This document shows, in pieces, positions 53,266 through 62,215 of a stretch of DNA of 64,000 bases. The stretch covers positions 23,341 to 87,340 of the forward strand of contig NZ_QZWF01000023.1 in NCBI RefSeq assembly GCF_004187715.1, given 5' to 3'. The first letter of the stretch is position 1; each line of letters opens with the position of its first letter. The notes under the pieces were generated by a model that saw nothing but the letters and a program-made list of their open reading frames with translations, ran no database searches and was not told where the DNA came from. Position numbers and translations under genes: made by a program. The stretch comes from Streptomyces sp. F001 (GTDB lineage Bacteria; Actinomycetota; Actinomycetes; Streptomycetales; Streptomycetaceae).

Positions 53266-53442
53266 GTCTCGTCCTCTCCTCGACCGAACCGCCGTTGCCG
53301 CCATTGTGCCGCGCTCATGATCAGCGTGTCCCGGGAATCGGGACAGCGGGACCTCAGGAGGGCCGGGGGACGCCCCCGGTTAGGGTGGACAGCCGCACCC
53401 GGAACGACAACAGGCGCGACCGCGCGCTCCAGGAAACAGGAC

Positions 53443-54315
53443 ATGCCCTACTCCCACTCGCCCCTGCCCACCGCGTCCGACGCCCCGGCCGTCGCTCCCG
53501 CCGACATCAGGCTGGTCGTCACCGACATGGACGGCACGCTGCTGGACGACGACAAGCGGGCCCCGGCCGGACTGTGGGAGGTCCTGGACCGGCTGCGCGA
53601 GCGCGGAGTGCTGTTCAGCCCCGCGAGCGGCCGCCAGTACGCCACGCTGGCACGGGAGTTCGCCCCGGCGGCGCAGGGGATGGTGTTCATAGCGGAGAAC
53701 GGCACCTACGTCGTGCGCGACGGCGTGGAGCTGAGCTCCGACCCGCTTCGGAGCGCCGTCGTCACCGAGGTCGTCGAGGCGGTACGGCGGCTCGCGGCCG
53801 ACGGCGTCGACGTGGGGGCCGTCGTCTGCGGCAAGCGGTCCGCGTACGTCGAGCGGACCGACGCGGCCTTCCTCGCCGAGGTCCGCAGGTACTACGTCGA
53901 ACACCGGACCGTCGAGGACGTCACCGCCGTCGACGACGACATCCTCAAGGTCGCCCTCTACGACTTCGGCCCCGTCGAACGCACCACGGCACCGGCCCTG
54001 CACCGCTTCACCGCCACCCATCAGGTCGTCGTCTCCGGTGAACACTGGGTCGACATCATGAACCCCACCGCCAACAAGGGCGCCGCCGTCCGCCGGCTCC
54101 AGCGCGAACTCGGCATCACCCCCGCGCAGACCCTGGTCTTCGGCGACTACCTCAACGACCTGGAGATGCTCGACACCGCCGAGTGGTCCTTCGCCATGGC
54201 CAACGCCCACCCGGACGTCATACGGCGCGCCCGCCACCTGGCTCCGTCCAACAACGACAACGGCGTGCTGCGCACCGTCTCGCGCCTGCTGGGACTGCCC
54301 GTCACGGAGGGCTGA
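53443..54315 (+). CDS. HAD-family hydrolase (Cof type)
   Basis: A 290-residue HAD phosphatase: VVTDMDGTLLDDD with the nucleophile Asp, SPASGRQYATL (motif II Ser), NKGAAVRRLQRELGI (motif III Lys) and FGDYLNDLEML (motif IV). It has a type-II cap, as in Cof/YbiV sugar-phosphate or flavin-mononucleotide phosphatases. ATG at 53443 follows AGGAAACAGG. The DyP remnant follows directly. Confidence 0.92.
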   Translation: MPYSHSPLPTASDAPAVAPADIRLVVTDMDGTLLDDDKRAPAGLWEVLDRLRERGVLFSPASGRQYATLAREFAPAAQGMVFIAENGTYVVRDGVELSSDPLRSAVVTEVVEAVRRLAADGVDVGAVVCGKRSAYVERTDAAFLAEVRRYYVEHRTVEDVTAVDDDILKVALYDFGPVERTTAPALHRFTATHQVVVSGEHWVDIMNPTANKGAAVRRLQRELGITPAQTLVFGDYLNDLEMLDTAEWSFAMANAHPDVIRRARHLAPSNNDNGVLRTVSRLLGLPVTEG

Positions 54316-54379
54316 AGGCCGCCGCCGGCCCGCCGCGCTCGAGCCGTTCCGCGAGCTGGCCGGGCCACGACACCATGCG

Positions 54380-55090
54380 GTGTCCACGCCGGGAGACCTG
54401 CTGTTCCCCATCAGGGCGAACCGGCCGGACCTGTGCTTCGCGCTGACCGCCGAGATCATGAAGGGGCTGCGCGGGTCGGCCACGGTCCAGGACGAGCTCC
54501 ATGCCTTCGCCTACTACGACGCGCGCAACCTCCTCGGCTTCGTCGACGGCACCGAGAACCCGGTCGGGCACGAGGCCGCCGACGCGGCGCTGGTCGGCGA
54601 CGAGGACCCGGACTTCCGTGGTGGCTCCTACGCGGTCGTGCAGAAGTACCTGCACGACGTGGACGCCTGGGAGCGGCTGCCGGTCGAGACCCAGGAGAAG
54701 GTGATCGGCCAGACCCAGGAGAAGGTGATCGGCCGCACCAAGGCGATCGACGTCGAACTCGACGCGCCCGGTTCCCACAAGGACGTCAACACCGTCATCG
54801 GCCCGGACGGAACCGAGCAGCGGATCCTGCGCGCCGCGATGCCGTTCGGCCGACCGGGACACGGCGAGTTCGGCACGTACTTCATCGCCTACGCCCGTGA
54901 TTCCCGGGTGACGGACACAATGCTGGAGCGGATGTTCCTCGGCACGCCGACCTCGGGGCCCGATCCGCTGCTGGACTACTCCCGGGCGGTCACCGGAACC
55001 CGGTTCTTCGTCCCGTCGGCCGACTTCCTGCGCGCCATACCGGGGGACGGGGGTCAGTCGTCCTCCTCCTTCTCCTCGTCGTCGGAGTGA
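54380..55090 (+). pseudogene. DyP-type peroxidase, N-terminally truncated
   Basis: The frame encodes the C-terminal two thirds of a dye-decolourising peroxidase: STPGDLLFPIRANRPDLCFAL, the GFVDGTENP motif with the catalytic Asp, and FGTYFIAYARDSRVTDTML with the usual proximal region. Homologous codons extend back to about 54335 without a start; the first ~90 residues are absent, replaced by the HAD gene's end. GTG 54380 is the only start. A perfect 24-bp duplication occurs at 54687. The 3' end overlaps the convergent kinase gene by 37 bases. Probably inactive. Confidence 0.75.
54687..54734 (+). repeat. Perfect 24-bp tandem duplication within DyP remnant
   Basis: Positions 54687-54710 and 54711-54734 are identical, giving TQEKVIGQ-TQEKVIGR in the protein. 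Relatives normally have the EKVIGRTK segment once. A recent in-frame slip duplication. Confidence 0.9.
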
Positions 55091-56313
55091 GGCCTGCGCT
55101 CTTTCTTGTCCTTCGTGGCGCCGGTTTCCCCGGGCGTGGGCGTCGGCGAGGGCTGCACGGCGACGGCGGGGGAGGGTGTGACCTCCGTGGAGGTGGGACC
55201 GGTGGTGCCGGTGACGTCCGTGCTGGAACCCTCCGCCGAACTGTTGTCGGGTGAGAACCACACCATGCCCGCCAGCATCGCCGCCACGAAGAGCGCCACC
55301 GCGCCGGCGATCGCTGCCACCCGGGGCCGCCGCGTGAGCGTCTCACGGACACCCGGCCGGCTCCGGCGTCGTGTCGGGTGGGCCCGGGTCGTGTGCCGGG
55401 AGGAGGACGGCAGCAGGTACGTCGTCGCCGGGCCGGTCTCCGTGCTCGGGGGCCGGTGCTCGGGCGCCGGTGCCGACGAGGCCGCGGGCAGCGGCTCGGG
55501 ACGGCCCTGCCAGGCGCCCGAGGTGAACCAGTCGGCGACCTGTGCCGCACCCGGCCGGTGCTCGGGCTGCTTGGCCAGCAGGCCCAGCAGATAGCTCTCG
55601 AAGGCGGGCGGGAGGTCGGCGCCGAGTTGCCGCGGCGGTGTCGGGGCGGCGTCGAGGTGCTGGTGCAGGATGGCGATCGCCGTGTCGGCCTGGAACGGCG
55701 GGCGCCCGGTGAGCAGCTGGTAGAGCACACAGCCCAGGGAGTACACGTCACTCGCCGGACCCGCGGGCTGCCCCAGCGCGCGTTCCGGCGCGAGGTAGAG
55801 GCTGGTGCCGACGATCTGTCCCGTGGCGGTGAGCGCGGCCGCCGGGTCGTCGAGGAAGCGGGCGATGCCGAAGTCGCCGATCTTCAGGGTGCCGTCGGCG
55901 TCGAGGAGCAGATTGGCCGGCTTGATGTCCCGGTGGACGATGCCCTGCTGGTGGGCGGCGGCGAGCCCGGCGGCCGCCTGCGCGGCGATGCGGGCCACCC
56001 GGTCGGCGGGCTGCGGCCCGGCGTCGGCGAGCATCCGGGCCAGGCTGTCGCCGTCGACCAGCTCCATCACGAGGAACAGCCGGTCGTCGTGCGTGCCGAA
56101 GTCCAGAACGCCCACCACGTACGGGTGATGGAGCTGTCCGGCGGTCTGCGCCTCCATGCGGAAGCGGGAGGCGGCCGTGGGGTCGGAGTCCTGGGGCAGC
56201 AGCAGCTTGACGGCGACCGGTCTGCCGAGCGTCTCGTCGTACGCACGCCAGACCTCTCCCATCGCGCCGCGCCCGATCGGATCGTGCAGCCGGTACCGGC
56301 CCGCTATGAGCAC
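55054..56313 (-). CDS. Membrane-anchored Ser/Thr protein kinase (PknB-like)
   Basis: A 419-residue Hanks-type kinase. N-terminal kinase domain (~5-270): GRGAMGEVWRAY, AVKLLLP, HRDIKPANLLL, GDFGIARFL, GTSLYLAPE. Then a Pro/Ser-rich linker, one transmembrane segment (~335-355, AIAGAVALFVAAMLAGMVWF), and a short extracellular tail rich in Thr/Pro ending in an acidic run (SDDEEKEEDD). No PASTA repeats. GTG start. Confidence 0.93.
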   Translation of the reverse strand: MLIAGRYRLHDPIGRGAMGEVWRAYDETLGRPVAVKLLLPQDSDPTAASRFRMEAQTAGQLHHPYVVGVLDFGTHDDRLFLVMELVDGDSLARMLADAGPQPADRVARIAAQAAAGLAAAHQQGIVHRDIKPANLLLDADGTLKIGDFGIARFLDDPAAALTATGQIVGTSLYLAPERALGQPAGPASDVYSLGCVLYQLLTGRPPFQADTAIAILHQHLDAAPTPPRQLGADLPPAFESYLLGLLAKQPEHRPGAAQVADWFTSGAWQGRPEPLPAASSAPAPEHRPPSTETGPATTYLLPSSSRHTTRAHPTRRRSRPGVRETLTRRPRVAAIAGAVALFVAAMLAGMVWFSPDNSSAEGSSTDVTGTTGPTSTEVTPSPAVAVQPSPTPTPGETGATKDKKERRPHSDDEEKEEDD

Positions 56314-56429
56314 CTGTGTTTCATCCTCATGCTGTGTGACGTCTCGACGCCGCAGGCCGCAACTGACCGCACGGGCGCGGTTGATGGTGGGGGGATGCCG
56401 CAGCTGCCACAGCGTACCGGTCGCGGACC

Positions 56430-56708
56430 GTGCCGATGATCACCGGTCAGGACTGCCGGGCGCCGTTCGGTCAGCGGCGGGCAGCAGGGCAGGGCGTCGA
56501 CGGCATCGGGTTCGAGCAGCGAGAGCGCCTTCTTGTTCGACCTGTATCTGTGTTCACATACGTCGAAGGAGTGGCGGAAGCTGACGGTGAACGGCCTGGG
56601 GCAGGGCGCCGGAGCCTGGCGGAAGGCCCTCGCGCCTCGACGGCCGAGCAGCGGAAGATGTTCATCGACACCCTGGCCGCGTACGAGGCAGCCCTCGCGG
56701 AGGAGTGA
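56430..56708 (+). CDS. Possible small protein
   Basis: A 92-codon frame in the 494-base gap between the kinase and M20 peptidase genes. Its end (AEQRKMFIDTLAAYEAALAEE) looks like a real helix, the start less so; a GTG at 56571 would give 45 residues. No recognised family or clear ribosome site. Apart from this frame the gap holds no other gene I can support. Confidence 0.3.
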   Translation: MPMITGQDCRAPFGQRRAAGQGVDGIGFEQRERLLVRPVSVFTYVEGVAEADGERPGAGRRSLAEGPRASTAEQRKMFIDTLAAYEAALAEE

Positions 56709-56807
56709 ACGCGCCGGGCGCGGTGCAGGATGACTGGCGCGGGTCCCACCCGCTCTGCGCGCGCCGCCGGTCCTGGGTGCGCCGATGCCCGAGGAGAGGG
56801 AAGCAGC

Positions 56808-58052
56808 ATGAGCGAACCGGCCGCCGTGGCCCGTCTCACCCGGGAGCTCACCGCCGGGCTGAAGCCCGACGACCTGACCGACTTCTACCGGGACCTGCAC
56901 CGTCACCCCGAGCTGTCCTTCCAGGAACACCGGACCGCCGCCAGGCTCGCCGGGCGGCTGCGTGCGGCGGGATTCGAGGTGACCGAAGGGGTCGGCCGTA
57001 CCGGCGTGGTGGGGGTGCTGGCCAACGGGGACGGGCCGGTCGTGTGGCTGCGCGGCGACATGGACGCGCTGCCGGTGCGGGAGGCGACGGGCCTCGACCA
57101 CGCCTCCTGCGTCGACGGTGTGATGCACGCCTGCGGGCACGACCTGCATGTCACCTGGCTGGTCGGTGCCGCCGAGGCGCTGGCGGCCGGGCGGGAGAGC
57201 TGGTCGGGCACGCTCGTGGTGATCGGGCAGCCCGCGGAGGAGTCGGGCGGGGGAGCGGCGGCGATGGTCGCGGACGGGGTGCACGTGCGTTTCCCGCGGC
57301 CCGACGTGCTGTTGGGGCAGCATGCGGCGCCCGGCCTCGCCGGGTTCTATCCGCACACCCCGGGCCTGATCCTGTCGGCCTCCGACGACATCGACGTCGT
57401 CGTGCACGGCCGCGGCGGCCACGGCTCGCGCCCCGAGACGACCGTCGACCCGGTGGTGACCGGCGCGTACATCGTCACGCGGCTGCAGACGGTGGTCTCC
57501 CGCGAGGTCGCTGCGGCGGAGTCGGCGGTGCTGACGGTGGGGCAGTTCCACGCCGGTACGCAGGCCAACATCATCCCCGCCGAGGCCCGGCTCGCGCTGA
57601 ACCTGCGGACCCAGGACACCCATGTGCGCGAGCGCATCCTCGCCGCTGTCCGCCGCACCGTGGCCGGCGAGTGCGAGGCCGCCGGCTGTCCGGTGCCGCC
57701 CGAGGTCACGGTCAGACGCGGCTATCCCAACACGGTCAACGACGCGGCCCTGGACACGGAGATCGCGGCCGTGCACCGCGAACTGTTCGGCGCGCACACG
57801 GTGTTCGACTTCGGCCCGGCGATGGGCAGCGAGGACTTCTCCCTGCTCGCGCCCGCGGGAGTGCCGTACGACTACTGGTACGTCACCACCACTCCCGCGG
57901 ACGTCTGGGACGCCGCGCCGGGCGAGCGCCTGATGGACAAGCTCGACAACGTGCCGAGCAACCACAGCCCGCTGTTCTCCCCCGACCTCTCGGTGCTCGC
58001 GCCGGGGACGCGAACCCTGGTGTCGGCAGCGCTGAGCCGGCTCAGCGGGTGA
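56808..58052 (+). CDS. M20-family amidohydrolase/peptidase (hippurate-hydrolase type)
   Basis: A 414-residue M20D metallo-amidohydrolase: DLHRHPELSFQEHRTA, LRGDMDALPVRE (metal Asp), MHACGHDLHVTWL, GQPAEESGGGAAAM (catalytic and metal Glu), and NHSPLFSPD with the last His. The dimerisation domain is at ~185-300. It hydrolyses N-acyl amino acids or similar amides. ATG follows GAGGAGAGGG. Confidence 0.92.
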   Translation: MSEPAAVARLTRELTAGLKPDDLTDFYRDLHRHPELSFQEHRTAARLAGRLRAAGFEVTEGVGRTGVVGVLANGDGPVVWLRGDMDALPVREATGLDHASCVDGVMHACGHDLHVTWLVGAAEALAAGRESWSGTLVVIGQPAEESGGGAAAMVADGVHVRFPRPDVLLGQHAAPGLAGFYPHTPGLILSASDDIDVVVHGRGGHGSRPETTVDPVVTGAYIVTRLQTVVSREVAAAESAVLTVGQFHAGTQANIIPAEARLALNLRTQDTHVRERILAAVRRTVAGECEAAGCPVPPEVTVRRGYPNTVNDAALDTEIAAVHRELFGAHTVFDFGPAMGSEDFSLLAPAGVPYDYWYVTTTPADVWDAAPGERLMDKLDNVPSNHSPLFSPDLSVLAPGTRTLVSAALSRLSG

Positions 58053-58104
58053 GGTGACCGAGTCGGCTCGGTGTCCCATGGAGCTCCAGTGGAGTCGGGC
58101 AGGT

Positions 58105-58817
58105 TCATCCGGCGCGTCGGAGACTGTCCTCGGCCACCTCCTTGTCCAGCGACGCCCGCACCAACGCGGCGGCCAGCACAGCCGGTTCGGTGTCGCCGGC
58201 GAGCTTCAGCAGACGCTCCGGATCCTTCGGCAGGCCCAGTCGCTCCGCGCCGTCTAGGGCCTTGCGGTCCAGGTAGGGCGCAACCTCGGGCCACACCCGC
58301 TGCGCCTCCCGCAGGAAGATGTCGGCACCGGCCGGCCCCAGGCCCGGGATCTCCTGGAGCAGCCGGCGCAGTTCGGGGACCTTGCCGTCCGCCTCTTCCC
58401 GCAGGCGGCGCAGATCGCCGCCCCACCGCTGGGTCAACAGCTCCGCGCCGTCGCCGAGCGGAGCGGAGCGAAGTCGGAGCCGGAGCGAATGGGGGTACCG
58501 CCCGTGCCCGAAGGGCTACGGGGGAGGGTCGCCGTGCGCTCGTCATAGCGCCGGTAGCCGCCCCGGCCCAGCGCGTCCACCCGCTGCTGCCAGTCGGCCT
58601 CGGCCATGCGCCGGGGATCGCGCAGCCCCGCCTCGTGCAGTTCGCGCGCCGCCGCGACGGCGACCGAGGCGCGGATGCGGGCGCTGAGCAGCAGGGACAG
58701 CACCAGCAGCCGGTACAGCGGCTGCGGGGTGTCCTTCAGCCGGATGCCCGCCTCCTCGGCGTACGTGCGCCCGTGCGCGCCGACGAGTTCCCCTACGATC
58801 CGCCGCTCGTCGCTCAT
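58105..58817 (-). pseudogene. HhH-GPD (endonuclease III-like) gene disrupted by a repeat insertion
   Basis: The first 87 or so codons from ATG 58817 (SDERRIVGELVGAHGRTYAEEAGIR..., GGYRRYDERTAT) and the last 109 codons in another frame (TQRWGGDLRRLREEADGKVPELR, IPGLGPAGADIFLREAQRVW) form one helix-hairpin-helix glycosylase-like protein. A ~67-base element at 58459-58526 inserted between them shifts the frame and leads to an early stop. The start overlaps the stop of the DUF3140 gene. Confidence 0.7.
58459..58526. repeat. Short Streptomyces interspersed repeat
   Basis: On the minus strand it would encode PSGTGGTPIRSGSDFAPLRS, a peptide string I recall from many unrelated Streptomyces proteins, which marks a mobile or repetitive palindromic element. 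It lies within the glycosylase-like gene. Copies elsewhere in the genome were not searched. Confidence 0.55.
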
Positions 58818-59152
58818 GGCTTCAGCGGGTCGTGGCCCAGCGTCATCAACTGGTGGCGTCGGCGCGTCTGTTCGGGTTCGGGCTCGTTCTCGAGGTCCAC
58901 CTGCTCGCTGACCGTCTCCACCACGTCGTGCATCACCTGGATGTCGTCGTCGGTGAGGTCGGTGCGGCGCTTCTGCAGGATCGCGAGCACATGCTGCCCG
59001 GTGGGTGTGCCGGCCTGCTCCGGCAGCGGTTCCGTGTCCTCGTCGGCGTCGCGGACCCGCAGCCAGGAGGCCAGCTCCTGCGAGGTCATGTTGACCACGC
59101 AGTGGAAGTCCTCCCACAGCGCGTCGAGTTCGAGGGCGTCGGTCATCGGCAT
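58814..59152 (-). CDS. DUF3140 family protein
   Basis: A 112-residue soluble protein, MTDALELDALWEDFHCVVNMTSQELASWLRVRDADE..., with a C-terminal helix VMHDVVETVSEQVDLEN. This is the pattern of DUF3140, small proteins of unknown function in actinomycetes. ATG 59152 has AAGGG at correct spacing; 59146 is an alternative. The stop overlaps the glycosylase-like gene start. Confidence 0.8.
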   Translation of the reverse strand: MPMTDALELDALWEDFHCVVNMTSQELASWLRVRDADEDTEPLPEQAGTPTGQHVLAILQKRRTDLTDDDIQVMHDVVETVSEQVDLENEPEPEQTRRRHQLMTLGHDPLKP

Positions 59153-59189
59153 CGACCGTCCCTTCCGTGTGTGGCGTGCGGTCGGGCCG

Positions 59190-59669
59190 TCAGTCGCGCG
59201 GGAAGTTCTCCGCCTCGAACATCCACCGCTGCTTCTCCAGCTCGGCGGTGATGCCGAGGAACAGGTCCTGCGTCACCGGATCCGGCTTCTCCGTCACCTC
59301 GATGCGCTGACGCAGCCGGCCGATCGCCGACTCCAGCGCCTCCGTCATCGTCTGGACGACCTCCGTGTCGCGCAGCCAGCCGTCCTTCGGGCTCGGCAGC
59401 GCGAAGCGAGCGGCGATGGTCTCGGGGCGGCCGTCCGGCGGGACGCCGAGCGCCGCGGCGCGCTCCGCCACCGTGTCGGCGAAACCGCGCGCGGCCGAGA
59501 CCACCTCGTCGAGCTGGAAGTGGATCGAGCGGAACCGTGGTCCGACGATGTTCCAGTGGGCCTGCTTCCCGGTCAGTGACAGCCCGAGCAGGTCGACCAA
59601 GGTCTCCTGGAGCGCGTCGCAGGCGATCCGGCGCGCGTCGTCGGGCAGTGTGCTCTTCACGACGGTCAT
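59190..59669 (-). CDS. Dps-family ferritin-like DNA-protection protein
   Basis: A 159-residue Dps/MrgA protein: LLGLSLTGKQAHWNIVGPRFRSIHFQLDEV with the ferroxidase His and Asp, DTVAERAAALG and a four-helix bundle. It stores iron and shields DNA under stress. ATG at 59669 overlaps the stop of a WhiB-like gene (ATGA), so the two are made together. Confidence 0.93.
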   Translation of the reverse strand: MTVVKSTLPDDARRIACDALQETLVDLLGLSLTGKQAHWNIVGPRFRSIHFQLDEVVSAARGFADTVAERAAALGVPPDGRPETIAARFALPSPKDGWLRDTEVVQTMTEALESAIGRLRQRIEVTEKPDPVTQDLFLGITAELEKQRWMFEAENFPRD

Positions 59670-59950
59670 GGTGAGTCTCTCCCTCCCATGTCGTCTCCGG
59701 CTGTCCTGGGTACACGGAGCAGCGCGGCGCGTTCGTGCTCGCCGGTCCCGCCCCACACGCCGGAGGTCTGCCCGGTGCTCAGTGCGTAGCGCAGACACTG
59801 GCTGATCACCGCGCAGCGGGCGCAGACGCGTTTGGCGGCCGCGATGTCCCGGAGCGCGGGTCCCGTCGTGCCCACGGGGAAGAACAGTTCGGGGTCCTCA
59901 CCCACGCAGGCCGCTCGCCGCAACCACTCCATGCGGCGGCGGGTGCCCAT
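59666..59950 (-). CDS. WhiB-like Fe-S regulator
   Basis: A WhiB-family protein of about 94 residues: MEWLRRAACVGEDPELFFPVG, CARCAVISQC and the GVWGG turn with an Arg-rich tail. Four cysteines (AAC...CxxC...C) bind a 4Fe-4S cluster. Start at 59950 is one choice; ATG 59932 (MEWLRRAAC) is equally possible and 59965 is the longest. Coupled to the dps gene by start/stop overlap. Confidence 0.9.
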   Translation of the reverse strand: MGTRRRMEWLRRAACVGEDPELFFPVGTTGPALRDIAAAKRVCARCAVISQCLRYALSTGQTSGVWGGTGEHERAALLRVPRTAGDDMGGRDSP

Positions 59951-59977
59951 GGCGAACCGGTGCAAACGCGGCGTGTC

Positions 59978-60787
59978 TCAGTCTGCGAGCACCCTGTCCA
60001 CGAAGCGGGTCACCTCGGCGAACGCCTCGGCCCGGTCGGTCTCGTGGAAGACCTCGTGGCGCGCGCCCGGAAAGGTCCGCTCGGTCAGCGCGCCGCCGCT
60101 CAGCCGTTCGACACCGACGCGGCTCCCGGCGAGCGGGACCAGCCGGTCCTCCGTGCCGTGCAGCCACAGCAGCGGCAGCCCGCCGACGTCGCCGCCCTCG
60201 GCGACGTCCTCCAGGGTCCGGGCGAACGCCTCCAGCGTCGGCCGCTTCATCGGCCCGTGCCAGACCAGCGGATCGGCGGCGTAGGCCGCGCCGACGGCCG
60301 GATCGCGGGACAGGGCCGCCGGGTTGATCGGGATCTCGGGGATCTCGTCGTGGGCGAGCAGCCGGCCCGGTGTCTCCCAGCTGCCGATCACCGGTCCGGA
60401 CAGCACGAGCGCGGCGAGCTCCGTGCCATGGCGCTGTGCGTAGCGGGCGGCGATCAGGCCGCCCATGGAGTGCCCGATCAGGACGACCGGCGCCACGGGG
60501 TGCGTGGAGCGGGCCAGCTCGGCCACGGCGTGCAGGTCGGTGACGACGTCCTCGAAGTCCTCGATCACCACGCGCTCACCCGCCGACTTCCCGTGCCCGA
60601 TGTGATCGGGCCCGAACACGGCCGCCCCGTGCCGCACCAGGACGCCGGCCGGCTCCTCGTACCGGCCGATGTGCTCGCCGTAGCCGTGCGCCACCAGGGC
60701 CACGTACCGCGGCTCCGGGTGGGGCCACTCGCGGACGGTGATCTCGCCGCGGGTTCCGGTGAGGACGTGCTCGCGGACGTCGGCCAT
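59978..60787 (-). CDS. Alpha/beta hydrolase (monoacylglycerol lipase-like)
   Basis: A 269-residue hydrolase: LVAHGYGEHIGRYEE, GPDHIGHGKSAGERV, nucleophile elbow LIGHSMGGLIAARY, HGTEDRLVP (Asp) and GARHEVFHETDR (His). The GHGxS and HSMGG motifs match monoacylglycerol lipases. Cytosolic. Divergent from the thiolase gene across a short palindrome. Confidence 0.9.
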   Translation of the reverse strand: MADVREHVLTGTRGEITVREWPHPEPRYVALVAHGYGEHIGRYEEPAGVLVRHGAAVFGPDHIGHGKSAGERVVIEDFEDVVTDLHAVAELARSTHPVAPVVLIGHSMGGLIAARYAQRHGTELAALVLSGPVIGSWETPGRLLAHDEIPEIPINPAALSRDPAVGAAYAADPLVWHGPMKRPTLEAFARTLEDVAEGGDVGGLPLLWLHGTEDRLVPLAGSRVGVERLSGGALTERTFPGARHEVFHETDRAEAFAEVTRFVDRVLAD

Positions 60788-60860
60788 GTCTCCTCCGGCG
60801 GGGTCGGAGCGGGTTCCCGGAGATCTTCCCAGGGTGACGGTCGGCGGTCTATAGTCAAAA

Positions 60861-60875
60861 ACTAGCAGCGCTAAT
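60861..60875. promoter_or_regulatory. Near-palindrome between lipase and thiolase genes
   Basis: ACTAGC-AGC-GCTAAT, 5 of 6 arm positions complementary, in an AT-rich patch (60851-60880) with a possible -10 TAATTAAT. A likely regulator site for the divergent pair. Confidence 0.4.
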
Positions 60876-60934
60876 TAATACGGGTGCCGGTCATCCGGCC
60901 GGTTCACCCAGCGATGTCGGTCAGGAGTCCTCTC

Positions 60935-62122
60935 GTGCGTCCCGTCCACTTCGCGGCCGCCCGCCGCACCCCCATCGGCAAGCTGCGCGGAGCCCTCTCC
61001 CCGGTACGGCCCGACGACCTCGCCGCGGCCGTGATCCGCGCACTCGTCGCCGACCTGCCCGCCCTCGACCCGGCCCGCATCGACGACGTCTACTGGGGCG
61101 CCGCCAACCAGGCGGGCGAGGACAACCGCAACGTCGCCCGCATGGCCGCCCTGCTCGCCGGCCTCCCCGAGTCCGTCCCCGGCGCCACCGTCAACCGGCT
61201 GTGCGCCTCCGGCCTCGAGGCCGTCACCACCGCCGCCCGCACCATCGCCGCCGGCGAGGCCGACATCGTGCTCGCGGGCGGCTCCGAGTCGATGAGCCGC
61301 GCCCCCTTCGTCCTGCCTCGCCCCGACGAGGCCCTGCCGCACCGCATCGAGACCGCCGACACCCGGCTCGGCTGGCGCCTGGTCAACCCGGCGATGAAGG
61401 ACCTGCACGGCCTGCTGTCCATGGGGGAGACCGCGGAGGAGGTCGCCGAGCGGTACGGGATCTCGCGCGAGCGCCAGGACGAGTTCGCGCTGCGCAGCCA
61501 CCAGCTCGCCGCCCTGGCCCGTAAGAACGGCCACTTCGACGACGAACTCCTGCCGGTGGAGCGGCCGGACGGTGTGGTGGTGGACGGCGACGAAAGCATC
61601 CGCGAGGACACCTCGTACGAGAAACTCTCCCGTCTGAAGCCGGTCTTCCGCGAGGGCGGCACCGTCACGGCGGGCAACGCCTCCCCGATGAACGACGGCG
61701 CCGCCGGACTGCTCCTGGTCAGCGAGGAGGCCCTCGACGAGCTGGGACTGGAGTCGCTGGGCCGCTACGTCGCCGGTGCCTCGGCCGGTGTCCATCCGGA
61801 CGTGATGGGCATCGGGCCGGTCCCCGCCACGCAGAAGGCGCTGACCCGCGCCCACTGGAGCGTCGCGGACCTCGAGGAGGCCGAGTTCAACGAGGCGTTC
61901 GCGGCCCAGGCCCTCGCCTGCGTCGACCGGCTGGGCATCGACGCCGACCTGGTCAACCCGAGCGGCGGCGCGATCGCCCTCGGCCATCCGCTGGGCTGCT
62001 CGGGCGCACGCATTCTCACGACGCTGCTGCACCGGATGCGGCGCACGGGCGCGGCTCGGGGGCTGGCGACGATGTGCGTGGGGGTGGGGCAGGGGAGCGC
62101 GGTGCTCGTCGAACGGGCCTAG
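60935..62122 (+). CDS. Acetyl-CoA C-acyltransferase (beta-ketoadipyl/PaaJ-like thiolase)
   Basis: A 395-residue thiolase: VNRLCASGLEAVTTAAR (nucleophile Cys), FNEAFAAQALACVD, NPSGGAIALGHPLGCSGARI (His), MCVGVGQGSAVLVE (second Cys; the usual CxGGGxG reads CVGVGQG). It cleaves 3-oxoacyl-CoA. GTG at 60935 follows CAGGAG; the frame continues back to 60884. Confidence 0.9.
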   Translation: MRPVHFAAARRTPIGKLRGALSPVRPDDLAAAVIRALVADLPALDPARIDDVYWGAANQAGEDNRNVARMAALLAGLPESVPGATVNRLCASGLEAVTTAARTIAAGEADIVLAGGSESMSRAPFVLPRPDEALPHRIETADTRLGWRLVNPAMKDLHGLLSMGETAEEVAERYGISRERQDEFALRSHQLAALARKNGHFDDELLPVERPDGVVVDGDESIREDTSYEKLSRLKPVFREGGTVTAGNASPMNDGAAGLLLVSEEALDELGLESLGRYVAGASAGVHPDVMGIGPVPATQKALTRAHWSVADLEEAEFNEAFAAQALACVDRLGIDADLVNPSGGAIALGHPLGCSGARILTTLLHRMRRTGAARGLATMCVGVGQGSAVLVERA

Positions 62123-62215
62123 GGCCGGTCCGGAGGCGCCCGGTTCAGCGTCGGTACCAAAAGGCGAGACGCTCCTTACGGGCACCGGTTAGTTGCACAT
62201 AGCATCGGTGTCCGC

